From Cryobacterium gelidum (GTDB lineage: Bacteria > Actinomycetota > Actinomycetes > Actinomycetales > Microbacteriaceae), in assembly GCF_004403985.1 (NCBI RefSeq), contig NZ_SOHL01000008.1, positions 1 to 64,000 on the forward strand: 64,000 bases of DNA. Direction: 5' to 3'. The position numbers and the translations under genes were made by a program. Positions 19,948 to 27,059 of this stretch are shown one piece after another. The notes beneath the pieces are model-generated. The model was given only the letters and a program-made list of their open reading frames with translations. It was not told the DNA's origin and searched no databases. The stretch's first letter is position 1. Each line of letters starts with the position of its first letter.

Positions 19948-21441
19948 GTGTCGACGCTCAGTGATCTCGTACTTGCCCAGGGCCGCAGCAGCGCGGAAGA
20001 CGTGGACTGGCTGCACATGCTTGTCGCGGATGGTCAGCTGCTCGCCGACCTCGCCTTCGCCGACATTGTGGTGTGGGTTCCGACGAACTCTGGTAGCTTC
20101 GTCGCCGTCGCGCACTCGCGCCCGTCCAGTGCCGCCACCCTGTTCTACCGCGACTTCGTCGGCCAGCACATCAAAGTGGAGTGGCGCAACCAGGTCACCG
20201 AAGCCTTCGAGACCGCCAAGATCGTCGACACCACCGCGCCCGACTGGTACGAGGAGACTCCCACCCGGGTGCGCGCGATCCCGGTGCTGCGGAGACTGAG
20301 TACAACCGGTTCCGCGGTGACGGATGCCCCGGTGGCGGTGCTCACCCGCCACACCAACCTGAGTGAGACGCGCACACCCAGCCGCCAGGAACTGACCTTC
20401 GGCGACTGCGCCAATGACCTGTTCGCCATGATCGCGTCTGGCGATTTTCCCGACCTCGGAGCCCCGACCGGGCCGCGTCGCGGCGCACCGCGCGCGTCGG
20501 ACGGGCTGTTGAGACTCGACGTCGACGGTCTGACCACCTTCGCCAGCCCGAACGCGCTCTCCGCGTTCAATCGCATGGGCTTCGCCGAGGAGCTCGAGGG
20601 GGAGTCCCTCGCCGAGGTCACCACGGGCCTGCTCACCGGAGCTGCCGTCGTCGACGAGTCGCTGCCGCTCGTGGTCACCGGGCGGGCGCCGTGGCGTACC
20701 GACATCGAGGCGCGCGGCGTGACGGTGTCGTTGCGCGCGATTCCCATTCGCAATCGCGGCGAACGGGTTGGTGCGATCATCCTGTCGCGGGACGTCACCG
20801 AACTGCGCCACCAAGAACGTGAGCTGATCACCAAGGATGCCACCATCCGGGAAATTCACCACCGGGTGAAAAATAATCTACAGACCGTCGCGTCGCTGCT
20901 GCGCATCCAGGCGCGGCGGACCCAGTCCGACCGAGCGCGGGAGGCACTGACCCAGGCGATGCGTCGGGTCGCGGCCATCGCCGTCGTGCACGACACCCTG
21001 TCGGAGGGGCTCAGCCAGATCGTCGACTTCGACGCCGTGTTCGAACGCGTGCTCCTGCTCACGGTGGAGGTCGCATCCTCGCACAACACGATTGTGCACC
21101 CCAAATCACGCGGAAGTTTTGGAACCCTGCCGAGCGCCTACGCCACGCCGCTCGCGCTCGTGCTGACCGAGCTCGTCACCAACGCGGTGGAACACGGCCT
21201 CGCCGGACGAGAGGGTGAGGTATCGATCGATGCCCAGCGCAGCGACGAGACCCTCACCGTCGTGGTGCGCGACACCGGGGCCGGACTGCCGGAGGGCAAG
21301 GTCGGGTCGGGCCTCGGAACGCAGATTGTGCGCACGCTCATTCAGGGTGAGCTCGGTGGCACGATCGACTGGCACACCATGATGGGCAGCGGCACCGAGG
21401 TGACGATCGAGATTCCCCTGCGCTTCGTGGAGGAAGGCTGA
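19948..21441 (+). CDS. pdtaS: PdtaS-like sensor histidine kinase
   Basis: This is a 497-residue cytosolic sensor kinase. An N-terminal GAF-like H_kinase_N domain (about 1-150) and a PAS-like domain (about 200-290) precede the HisKA_2 box REIHHRVKNNLQTVASLLRIQARR, described by phospho-accepting His in IHHRVKNN, and a HATPase domain (TELVTNAVEHG, DTGAGLP, GSGLGTQIV). It matches PdtaS, whose partner PdtaR is an ANTAR RNA-binding regulator not encoded in this window. GTG 19948 is chosen: TAGGCT at 19935-19940 is 7 nt upstream, so the mRNA is probably leaderless. A longer upstream frame is the shadow of the ATPase gene. Confidence 0.88.
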   Translation: MSTLSDLVLAQGRSSAEDVDWLHMLVADGQLLADLAFADIVVWVPTNSGSFVAVAHSRPSSAATLFYRDFVGQHIKVEWRNQVTEAFETAKIVDTTAPDWYEETPTRVRAIPVLRRLSTTGSAVTDAPVAVLTRHTNLSETRTPSRQELTFGDCANDLFAMIASGDFPDLGAPTGPRRGAPRASDGLLRLDVDGLTTFASPNALSAFNRMGFAEELEGESLAEVTTGLLTGAAVVDESLPLVVTGRAPWRTDIEARGVTVSLRAIPIRNRGERVGAIILSRDVTELRHQERELITKDATIREIHHRVKNNLQTVASLLRIQARRTQSDRAREALTQAMRRVAAIAVVHDTLSEGLSQIVDFDAVFERVLLLTVEVASSHNTIVHPKSRGSFGTLPSAYATPLALVLTELVTNAVEHGLAGREGEVSIDAQRSDETLTVVVRDTGAGLPEGKVGSGLGTQIVRTLIQGELGGTIDWHTMMGSGTEVTIEIPLRFVEEG

Positions 21442-21558
21442 ACTCGCCGCTCGTACGTTTTGAGCCCGCACGGTAGGTAGCTGCCGGGGTCAGTGCGTCA
21501 CACCCGGACCGGGAGCGGATGGTGCGCTGTGCGCCCGCGCACTGCGGCTGGCGGGCAT

Positions 21559-21614
21559 AAAAAAACAAGCCCACGGCCTCCCGGATTACCGGATGGCCAT
21601 AGGCTCGCGTTTTA
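21559..21614 (-). terminator. whiB1 terminator
   Basis: Read on the minus strand, GAGCC-TAT-GGCC and an inner CCGG pair with CCGG, GGCC-GTG-GGCT, then a run of seven T. This is a long imperfect stem followed by a T tract, placed just after the whiB1 stop. On the plus strand the tail is weaker, but it may also stop pdtaS transcripts. Confidence 0.7.
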
Positions 21615-21628
21615 TGTTGTGCGGCTCG

Positions 21629-21877
21629 CTAGGAGGCGCGTCGGGCGCGTGCGGCGCGACGTTTGAGCGCGCGGCGCTCGTCTTCGCTCAGACCGCCCCA
21701 GACTCCCGAGTCCTGACCGGTCTCGAGTGCGTATTGCAGGCACACCTCGGTGACGTTGCATCGGGCGCACACCGACTTTGCCTTTTCGATCTGGTCCACG
21801 GCGGGTCCAGTGTTGCCGACCGGAAAGAAAAGTTCCGGGTCGGCGGTGAGGCAGGCAGCTTTATCGCGCCAGTCCAT
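21629..21877 (-). CDS. whiB1: WhiB1-like transcriptional regulator
   Basis: This is an 82-residue WhiB protein. Four Cys residues (C9, then C-A-R-C-N-V-T-E-V-C) bind a 4Fe-4S cluster that senses nitric oxide and redox state. The turn GVWGG and the basic tail RRALKRRAARARR bind DNA or the sigma-70 partner. The start MDWRDKAACL and the stretch DPELFFPVGN-GPA match WhiB1 rather than other paralogues. AAGGAG 7 nt before ATG 21877 selects this start over an ATG 30 nt upstream. Known WhiB1 is essential and binds the housekeeping sigma factor. Confidence 0.92.
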   Translation of the reverse strand: MDWRDKAACLTADPELFFPVGNTGPAVDQIEKAKSVCARCNVTEVCLQYALETGQDSGVWGGLSEDERRALKRRAARARRAS

Positions 21878-21983
21878 AGGGATGCTCCTTTTGTTACATG
21901 GGTGCACGGCCGATTGGCCAGAGTTGCAGGGGTGACGGCCGGTTGCAGGAAGGTGGAATCTGCGCGATAACCGCGTTGAAACA

Positions 21984-22001
21984 GCTCACGTCCCTGTGAG
22001 C
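21984..22001. promoter_or_regulatory. Inverted repeat upstream of whiB1
   Basis: GCTCAC-N6-GTGAGC is a perfect 6-bp inverted repeat about 110 nt before the whiB1 start. Its half-sites are in the opposite order to a CRP-type site, so it is not a CRP match. It could be an operator for an unknown regulator or chance. Confidence 0.3.
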
Positions 22002-22070
22002 GTCAACCGGGCCTCAAATATCGTCCCATAATAGAGGTATCAAATCAATAGTTTTGTATGGCTTTTCGCT

Positions 22071-22526
22071 GTGAACAGCGGCTCTGGAGCGGGGCGCCCA
22101 GCCTGGATTGATCTCCGGGCGCTTCGCCGCGCCCCCCTGTTGGGGGTGTTGATTGCTTTCCTCGGCCTGGAAGCGCTCGCCCTGTGGGCCTTCAGTGCCT
22201 GGTGGGTGCTCGAACTGCTCATCGCCACCCCGAACTCGGTCGGTGCATCGCTGGCCCTGTTAGCCCTCCTCGTGGTCGCTGCCGTCTGGGTCAGCGCGAT
22301 CACTGTCGGTGCGTTACGCAGGCGTCCGTGGATCCGCGGCGCCGCGGTCACCTGGCAGCTCGTGCAGGTCATGATCGCCATCGGCAGTTTTCAGGGCATT
22401 GACGCCCGGCCTGATGTCGGTTGGGCCCTGCTGCTGCCGTCGATCATCGTGCTCGTGCTGGTCTTCAACCCACGCGTGATCGCCGCGACCAGCCACGAAC
22501 CCGAACCCGAACCCGACGGCGACTGA
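22071..22526 (+). CDS. Small four-helix membrane protein, hypothetical
   Basis: This is a 151-residue protein with four hydrophobic segments (about residues 23-50, 59-80, 90-109 and 116-136) and an acidic, proline-rich tail (EPEPEPDGD). I do not recognise a family with a known function; similar small proteins are common in actinobacteria. GTG 22071 is preceded by TATGGC 8 nt upstream, consistent with a leaderless transcript. It is convergent with bcp. Confidence 0.65.
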   Translation: MNSGSGAGRPAWIDLRALRRAPLLGVLIAFLGLEALALWAFSAWWVLELLIATPNSVGASLALLALLVVAAVWVSAITVGALRRRPWIRGAAVTWQLVQVMIAIGSFQGIDARPDVGWALLLPSIIVLVLVFNPRVIAATSHEPEPEPDGD

Positions 22527-22572
22527 CCGGTCCCGTACGGGCGCGGGTCACCGCAGCAGGGACAGGCGGAGC

Positions 22573-23052
22573 TCAGGAATCGAGGCCGAGCTTCTTGCGC
22601 AGACTCGCGACGTGACCGGTGGCCTTGACGTTGTACAGGGCGTGGGTGATGATTCCCGCTTCGTCGAGGACAAACGTCGACCGGAGCACGCCGGTCACGA
22701 TCTTTCCATACAGGTTCTTCTCGCCGTAGGCACCGTAGGCGCGGTGCACGTCAAGGTCGGTGTCGCTGAGCAGCGGAAAGTTGACAGCGTCGTTCTCCTG
22801 GAACTTCTTGAGCTTGGCCGGAGTATCTTTCGACAAGCCAAGCACCTGGTAACCGGCCGATTTGAGCGAGCCGAGGTTGTCCCGGAAGTCACAGGCCTGG
22901 GTCGTGCAACCGGGGCTCATCGCGGCCGGGTAGAAATACACGACGACCTTGCTGCCGGCAAAATCGGCCAACGAAACGGATGCCCCATCCTGGTCGGTCA
23001 GGGTGAACTGGGGGGCCGTGTCGCCGACTGCAAGGCGCGCTGAAGCTGTCAT
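22573..23052 (-). CDS. bcp: Thioredoxin-dependent thiol peroxidase (Bcp/PrxQ)
   Basis: This is a 159-residue atypical 2-Cys peroxiredoxin. The active site YPAAMSPGCTTQACDF carries peroxidatic C49 and the resolving C54 five residues later, as in PrxQ. It reduces hydrogen peroxide and organic peroxides using thioredoxin. The length is normal for the family. It lies downstream of rsgA on the same strand with a 39-nt gap, near the redox sigma factor, but no SigR-type promoter (GGAAT-N18-GTT) is visible in front of it. Confidence 0.94.
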   Translation of the reverse strand: MTASARLAVGDTAPQFTLTDQDGASVSLADFAGSKVVVYFYPAAMSPGCTTQACDFRDNLGSLKSAGYQVLGLSKDTPAKLKKFQENDAVNFPLLSDTDLDVHRAYGAYGEKNLYGKIVTGVLRSTFVLDEAGIITHALYNVKATGHVASLRKKLGLDS

Positions 23053-23091
23053 GCTTCCATCGTATCCGCGCCGCGCGATCAGGGTTCCTTC

Positions 23092-24234
23092 TCAGCGGGC
23101 AGGCGCGAAGGTCGCGAGCAGGCGTTGCAGGGAGTCCAGACGGACCCGGCCGGTGTCGCCGAGTTCACCGGCCCCGACCGCCTCGACGATCGCGCAGTCC
23201 GGCGAACCGGGCAGGTGCGTGCAGCCGCGTGGGCAACGTTCCGCGATCGTGGCGAGATCGGTGAAAGCCTTGAGAATGTTATCGGTGTTGATGTGACCCA
23301 GGCCGAAGGATCGCACGCCGGGAGTGTCGATGACCCAGCCGCGGCCGGCCTCCGTTTCGAGGCGCAGCGACACCGTCGACGACGAGGTGTGGCGCCCGCG
23401 GCCGGTGACCGTGTTGACGACACCGATGGCCCGGTTCGTGCCCGGCACCAGCGCGTTCACGAGGGTGGACTTGCCGACGCCGGAATGTCCGACAAAGACC
23501 GTATCGTGACCGATGAGCGCCGCCGAGATAGCCTCGATCGGCATGCCGCCCTCGCCGCTTTGAAACACGGGCAGGTCGAGGCCGGCAAAGTTGGCCAGAA
23601 ACGCTGCCGGGTCGGCGAGGTCGGTCTTGGTGATGCACAGTATGGGCTTCACGCCGGCGTCATAGGCCGCCACCAGGTAGCGATCTACCAGACGGATGCG
23701 CGGCTCAGGGTTGGCCGCAGCGACCACGATCAGCATCTGGTCGGCATTGGCGACGATGACGCGCTCGACGGCGTCGGTGTCGTCGGCGCTGCGTCGCAGC
23801 AGGGTGTCGCGCGGAACGAGGCGTACGATGCGCGCCAGGCTGCCCTCGGCGCCGGTTGTATCGCCGACGATGTCGACGCGGTCGCCGTTGACGACGGCTT
23901 TCTTGCGCAGTTCGCTCGCTCGGGCGGTCGTGATGCGGCGTTCGGTGGGCAGGTTCTCGTCGAGCATGACCGTATACCGTCCGCGGTCAACCGAGAGGAT
24001 ACGTCCGGTCAGGGCGTTCTCATGGCCTGGCCTGGTCTTCGTGCGGGGTTTACTGCCCTTGCGTCCGGCACGCACACGCACGCTCGACTCGTCGAACTCC
24101 GGTTCGTCGTCGTCGGGGGAGGCCCACCAGATATCGCCGGGATCGCCGACCAGGTCGTCAGTATGGTCAGGACCGGCGGAATGGTCAGGACCGGCGGAAT
24201 GGTCAGGACCATTCGCGGCCGGCGCGACGGGCAT
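23092..24234 (-). CDS. rsgA: Ribosome small subunit-dependent GTPase RsgA
   Basis: This is a 380-residue GTPase that acts late in 30S subunit maturation. It has the circularly permuted order typical of RsgA/YjeQ: an OB-fold (about residues 75-145), then G4 (TKTD), G1 (GHSGVGKS), G3 (DTPGV) and a C-terminal zinc motif (CPRGCTHLPGSPDC). The N-terminal extension of about 70 residues is unusual: acidic, with a GPDHSA repeat encoded by an 18-nt tandem repeat. The start codon lies directly after the aroA stop, so the two genes are co-transcribed. Confidence 0.94.
   Translation of the reverse strand: MPVAPAANGPDHSAGPDHSAGPDHTDDLVGDPGDIWWASPDDDEPEFDESSVRVRAGRKGSKPRTKTRPGHENALTGRILSVDRGRYTVMLDENLPTERRITTARASELRKKAVVNGDRVDIVGDTTGAEGSLARIVRLVPRDTLLRRSADDTDAVERVIVANADQMLIVVAAANPEPRIRLVDRYLVAAYDAGVKPILCITKTDLADPAAFLANFAGLDLPVFQSGEGGMPIEAISAALIGHDTVFVGHSGVGKSTLVNALVPGTNRAIGVVNTVTGRGRHTSSSTVSLRLETEAGRGWVIDTPGVRSFGLGHINTDNILKAFTDLATIAERCPRGCTHLPGSPDCAIVEAVGAGELGDTGRVRLDSLQRLLATFAPAR
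24161..24210. repeat. 18-nt tandem repeat inside rsgA
   Basis: A unit GGAATGGTCAGGACCGGC is present as one near-complete copy (24161-24177, one mismatch), one full copy (24178-24195) and a 15-nt partial copy (24196-24210). The period is a multiple of three, so it encodes the repeated peptide GPDHSA near the protein N-terminus and copy-number change would keep the frame. Confidence 0.9.
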
Positions 24235-25596
24235 CTACAGCGCCGTTCCGGTGATCAGAGTGTGCCACAGCTCGGGAAACTGGGGGAGGGTCTTGGCGGT
24301 CGTGCCGATGTTTTCGACCTCGACACCGGCCACTCGCAGGCCGATGAGCGCACCGGCCGTTGCCATGCGGTGGTCGGCGTAGCTGAGCCACTTGCCGCCG
24401 TGCAGGGGGGCCGGCTCGACGTGCAGGCCATCGGGCAGCTCGGTGACCTGGCCACCGAGTCGGTTGATCTCGGTGGCCAGTGCGGCGAGACGGTCGGTCT
24501 CGTGATTGCGAATGTGCCCGATGCCGGTGATGGTGCTCGGCGTCTCGGCGAGGGCGGCCAGGGCTACGAGGGTGCAGGCGAGTTCGCCGCCGGTGGAGAG
24601 ATCAAGGTCGACGCCGAGAATGTGCTCGCCGCCCGTGACGGTGAGCCGGTCGCCAGCCCGGGTGACCGTAGCGCCGAACAGCGGGAGCAGCTGCTCCAGG
24701 TCGGCGCCGACCTGTGTGGTCGTCTCCGGCCAGCCGGTGATCGTGACACTGCCGCCGGATACGAGCGCGGCGCAGAGGAACGGCGCGGCGTTCGAGAGAT
24801 CGGGTTCGATGTCGACGGTGCGACCGGCGATCTCACCCGGCTCGACAATCCATTCGCCGACCTTCGGCGTCGCCACGACGACTCCGCGCGAGCGCAGCAC
24901 CTCGATGGTCATCTCGATGTGCGGCAGGCTCGGCAGCCGCTCGCCGGAGTGGGTGAGGTGCAACCCCTGCTCGAAGCGTGCGCCGGCCAGCAGTAGCCCC
25001 GAGACAAACTGACTGGACGTGCCGGCGTCGATCGTCACGGCGCCGCCAGCGACCGCTCCGCGGCCATGTACGGTGAAGGGCAGCGCGCGCTTGCCATCGT
25101 CGTTGATATCGCCGCCGAGGTCCCGCAGCGCACCGATGATGGGTCCCATGGGGCGGCGGCGCGCACCGGCATCACCGTCGAAGGTCGTCGGGCCGAGGGC
25201 GAGGGCGGCCAACGCTGGCAGAAAGCGCATGACGGTGCCAGCCAGGCCGCAGTCGATCGTGGTGGAGCCGAGCAATTCGACTGGCGGAGTCACGCGCAGG
25301 TCGGTGCCGAACGCGCCGGCGCCGGCAACGGCCTCGATCGTGGCGCCGAGCTGGCGCAGTGCGTCGACCATGAGATCGCTGTCGCGCGAGTGCAGTGGCG
25401 CCCGCAACAGGGATGGCTCGCTGGCAAGAGCGGATGCCACCAGCTCCCGGTTGGTCAGCGATTTCGAGCCCGGTAGGGCCAGCACAGCCTGCAACGGAAC
25501 GTCCGTGGTCGGCGCGGGCCACCAGACATCCTCTTCGGTCGGTGAATTGTCGCCGTACGGATCAAACTCCGGCTTGGAATATCTCGAGATCAACAT
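24235..25596 (-). CDS. aroA: 3-phosphoshikimate 1-carboxyvinyltransferase (EPSP synthase)
   Basis: This 453-residue enzyme joins shikimate-3-phosphate and phosphoenolpyruvate in the sixth step of the shikimate pathway. It shows the substrate loop LPGSKSLTNR, the GLAGTVMRFLPA motif, DGDAGARRRPMGP, SSQFVSGLLLAGA and the C-terminal ESDR-like segment NHETDRLAAL. Length is typical for actinobacterial AroA. The first codons are overlaid by the divergent sigma-factor promoter (GGAAT at 25576-25580, GTT at 25599-25601), so transcription of aroA and sigR may interfere. Confidence 0.96.
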   Translation of the reverse strand: MLISRYSKPEFDPYGDNSPTEEDVWWPAPTTDVPLQAVLALPGSKSLTNRELVASALASEPSLLRAPLHSRDSDLMVDALRQLGATIEAVAGAGAFGTDLRVTPPVELLGSTTIDCGLAGTVMRFLPALAALALGPTTFDGDAGARRRPMGPIIGALRDLGGDINDDGKRALPFTVHGRGAVAGGAVTIDAGTSSQFVSGLLLAGARFEQGLHLTHSGERLPSLPHIEMTIEVLRSRGVVVATPKVGEWIVEPGEIAGRTVDIEPDLSNAAPFLCAALVSGGSVTITGWPETTTQVGADLEQLLPLFGATVTRAGDRLTVTGGEHILGVDLDLSTGGELACTLVALAALAETPSTITGIGHIRNHETDRLAALATEINRLGGQVTELPDGLHVEPAPLHGGKWLSYADHRMATAGALIGLRVAGVEVENIGTTAKTLPQFPELWHTLITGTAL

Positions 25597-25601
25597 CGGT
25601 T
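25576..25601 (+). promoter_or_regulatory. SigR/SigH-type promoter of the sigma factor gene (distal)
   Basis: GGAAT (25576-25580), exactly 18 nt, then GTT (25599-25601) matches the known SigR/SigH promoter consensus GGAAT-N18-GTT. It implies positive autoregulation under thiol stress. The transcript would start about 40 nt before GTG 25645, which has GAGGGAG at 25628-25634. The -35 element lies inside the first codons of aroA. Confidence 0.8.
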
Positions 25602-25644
25602 ATCAGAATAGTCGGTCATAACAATCTGAGGGAGATCTAGAACG

Positions 25645-26382
25645 GTGTCAATGCTGCTGGAACGACCCTTCGCTGTGGGTAAGAGCCTAGAATTGCCCGT
25701 GATGACTTCAGACACGCCCGTGAACTCGGAAGACCTTTCGAGCAGCGACATAGAACTCACACCACTCGCACCGACAAAAGCTGAACTGCGCGAGCAGACC
25801 CGCGGATTGTTCGAGGAGCAGGCGCTGCCGTTCCTCGACCAGCTGTATGCGGCAGCCATGCGCATGACGCGCAACCCGTCGGACGCGCAAGATCTCGTGC
25901 AGGAAACCTTCGTGAAGGCCTTTGCCGCGTTCGCGCAGTACGAGCAGGGCACCAATCTCAAGGCGTGGTTGTACCGAATTCTCACCAACACCTTCATCAA
26001 TGCGTATCGCAAGAAGCAGCGCGAGCCCTATCAGGGCACCATTGATGAACTGGAAGACTGGCAGCTTGGCGGCGCCGAGTCGACCACCGCCATGTCGGGA
26101 CGTTCGGCCGAGGCCGAGGCAATCGACCACCTGCCCGACAGTGCCGTCAAAGACGCACTGCAGTCCATTCCCGAAGACTTCCGACTCGCCGTGTACTTCG
26201 CCGACGTCGAAGGGTTCTCCTACCAGGAGATCGCCGAAATTATGAAAACCCCCATTGGCACAGTGATGAGCCGCCTGCACCGTGGCCGGCGGCTCCTGCG
26301 CGAGCTGTTGGCCGGCTACGCGGCTGAGCGCGGGCTGGGCACGGGCGAAGGCCAGAAAACATCCAGGAGCACACAAAAATGA
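25645..26382 (+). CDS. sigH: RNA polymerase sigma factor SigR/SigH (ECF, redox stress)
   Basis: This is a group IV sigma factor of the SigR/SigH type, 245 residues from GTG 25645 or 226 from ATG 25702. Region 2 spans [19 protein letters not shown] to [11 protein letters not shown], and region 4 holds [20 protein letters not shown] and [17 protein letters not shown]. Such factors switch on thioredoxin, mycothiol and protease genes when their ZAS anti-sigma factor is oxidised. The gene overlaps the anti-sigma gene by 4 nt. The two starts are each matched by a separate promoter, recalling the stable and unstable forms of Streptomyces SigR. Confidence 0.94.
   Translation: MSMLLERPFAVGKSLELPVMTSDTPVNSEDLSSSDIELTPLAPTKAELREQTRGLFEEQALPFLDQLYAAAMRMTRNPSDAQDLVQETFVKAFAAFAQYEQGTNLKAWLYRILTNTFINAYRKKQREPYQGTIDELEDWQLGGAESTTAMSGRSAEAEAIDHLPDSAVKDALQSIPEDFRLAVYFADVEGFSYQEIAEIMKTPIGTVMSRLHRGRRLLRELLAGYAAERGLGTGEGQKTSRSTQK
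25688..25693 (+). promoter_or_regulatory. Internal -10 box giving a shorter sigma factor
   Basis: TAGAAT lies 8 nt before ATG 25702 (5 nt before GTG 25699), inside the longer reading frame. No ribosome-binding site precedes 25702, so a leaderless transcript from this box would give the 226-residue form. The -35 region is weak. Confidence 0.5.
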
Positions 26383-26621
26383 CCGACTGTGGTTGCGAGA
26401 AGGCCAAGGCTGAACTCGAAGAATACCTGCACAACGAACTGCGCAAGAACGATGCGGCCGACATCCAGGAGCACCTCGCCCATTGTTCTGACTGCAGCAG
26501 CGAACATCTCGTCGGGCGCACCCTGACCGAGGTCATGCAGCGTGCCTGCAAGGAGACCGCGCCCGAAGACCTGCGCGACCAAGTCTTGCTCAGGCTGCGC
26601 GCTCTGCAGGCGTCGCACTAA
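26379..26621 (+). CDS. rshA: ZAS-family redox anti-sigma factor (RsrA/RshA)
   Basis: This 80-residue zinc-binding anti-sigma factor holds the sigma factor inactive while reduced and releases it on disulfide formation. The ZAS motif H32-x3-C36-x2-C39 is in HLAHCSDC; further Cys residues at 4 and 6 and in QRACKE could join the switch. ATG 26379 overlaps the sigma stop by 4 nt, so both are made in balanced amounts. Confidence 0.93.
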   Translation: MTDCGCEKAKAELEEYLHNELRKNDAADIQEHLAHCSDCSSEHLVGRTLTEVMQRACKETAPEDLRDQVLLRLRALQASH

Positions 26622-27006
26622 GCGCCGCCCCTGCGCCTGCAAGGCCCGAGATGGGTCGTCCCGAAATCTTTGTTTCCGCGACGGGTCCTGCGCGGACGGG
26701 CGATGGCGGCGTCGCCGCGGAAGAACATCGGGTAGCGACCAGATCCTGACCCGGTAGCGACGGCTCGTACGCGAGCTCCTCGGTGTTGAACGCGATCGAC
26801 CGGTTGTTCGATGGACGGGCCGCGCCGGTTGTCATCGGGTTGATCCAACAGTGCTCTGCGAGTCGGTTGTCCGTGCGAACGGGCCCCTGTTCCGATGGCC
26901 CGGGCCGAGAACCCTCGGCGGACTCGGGAAACGCCCGTCCCGGCCGGGCGCATTCACGCCGGGCGGGCTGCGTCGCTGCGCCAGCGTCGAGTCCGCCGGG
27001 GATACA
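26622..27006. other. Gap between convergent genes, no recognised gene
   Basis: The gap between rshA and kgd is 438 nt, far longer than other convergent gaps here. A minus-strand frame is open through 26590-26835 and for at least another 100 nt upstream, with GC-rich third positions over its first part (peptide around NPMTTGAARPSNNRSIAF). A different minus frame looks more protein-like nearer rshA. This could be a decayed, frameshifted gene, but I match it to nothing. No tRNA or riboswitch was seen. Confidence 0.35.
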
Positions 27007-27039
27007 GCAAGGGAGGGTGACGGTGTCGCCCTCCCTTGC
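27007..27039. terminator. Strong hairpin at the kgd 3' end
   Basis: GCAAGGGAGGG (27007-27017) pairs perfectly with CCCTCCCTTGC (27029-27039), and TGAC/GTCG extends the stem inside to about 15 bp with a 3-nt loop. It begins 20 nt beyond the kgd stop on the minus strand. No clear T run follows on either strand, but the stem is strong enough to act in both directions. Confidence 0.65.
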
Positions 27040-27059
27040 ATCACGTTGCCGCTACCGGG

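Noticed and set aside
23125..24996. 623-codon plus-strand frame across rsgA and aroA
   Set aside because: Runs antisense over two complete, well-matched genes; no ribosome-binding site.
26590..26835. 81-codon minus-strand frame in the rshA-kgd gap as a firm gene
   Set aside because: No ribosome-binding site, overlaps the end of rshA and matches nothing known; kept only as an open question.
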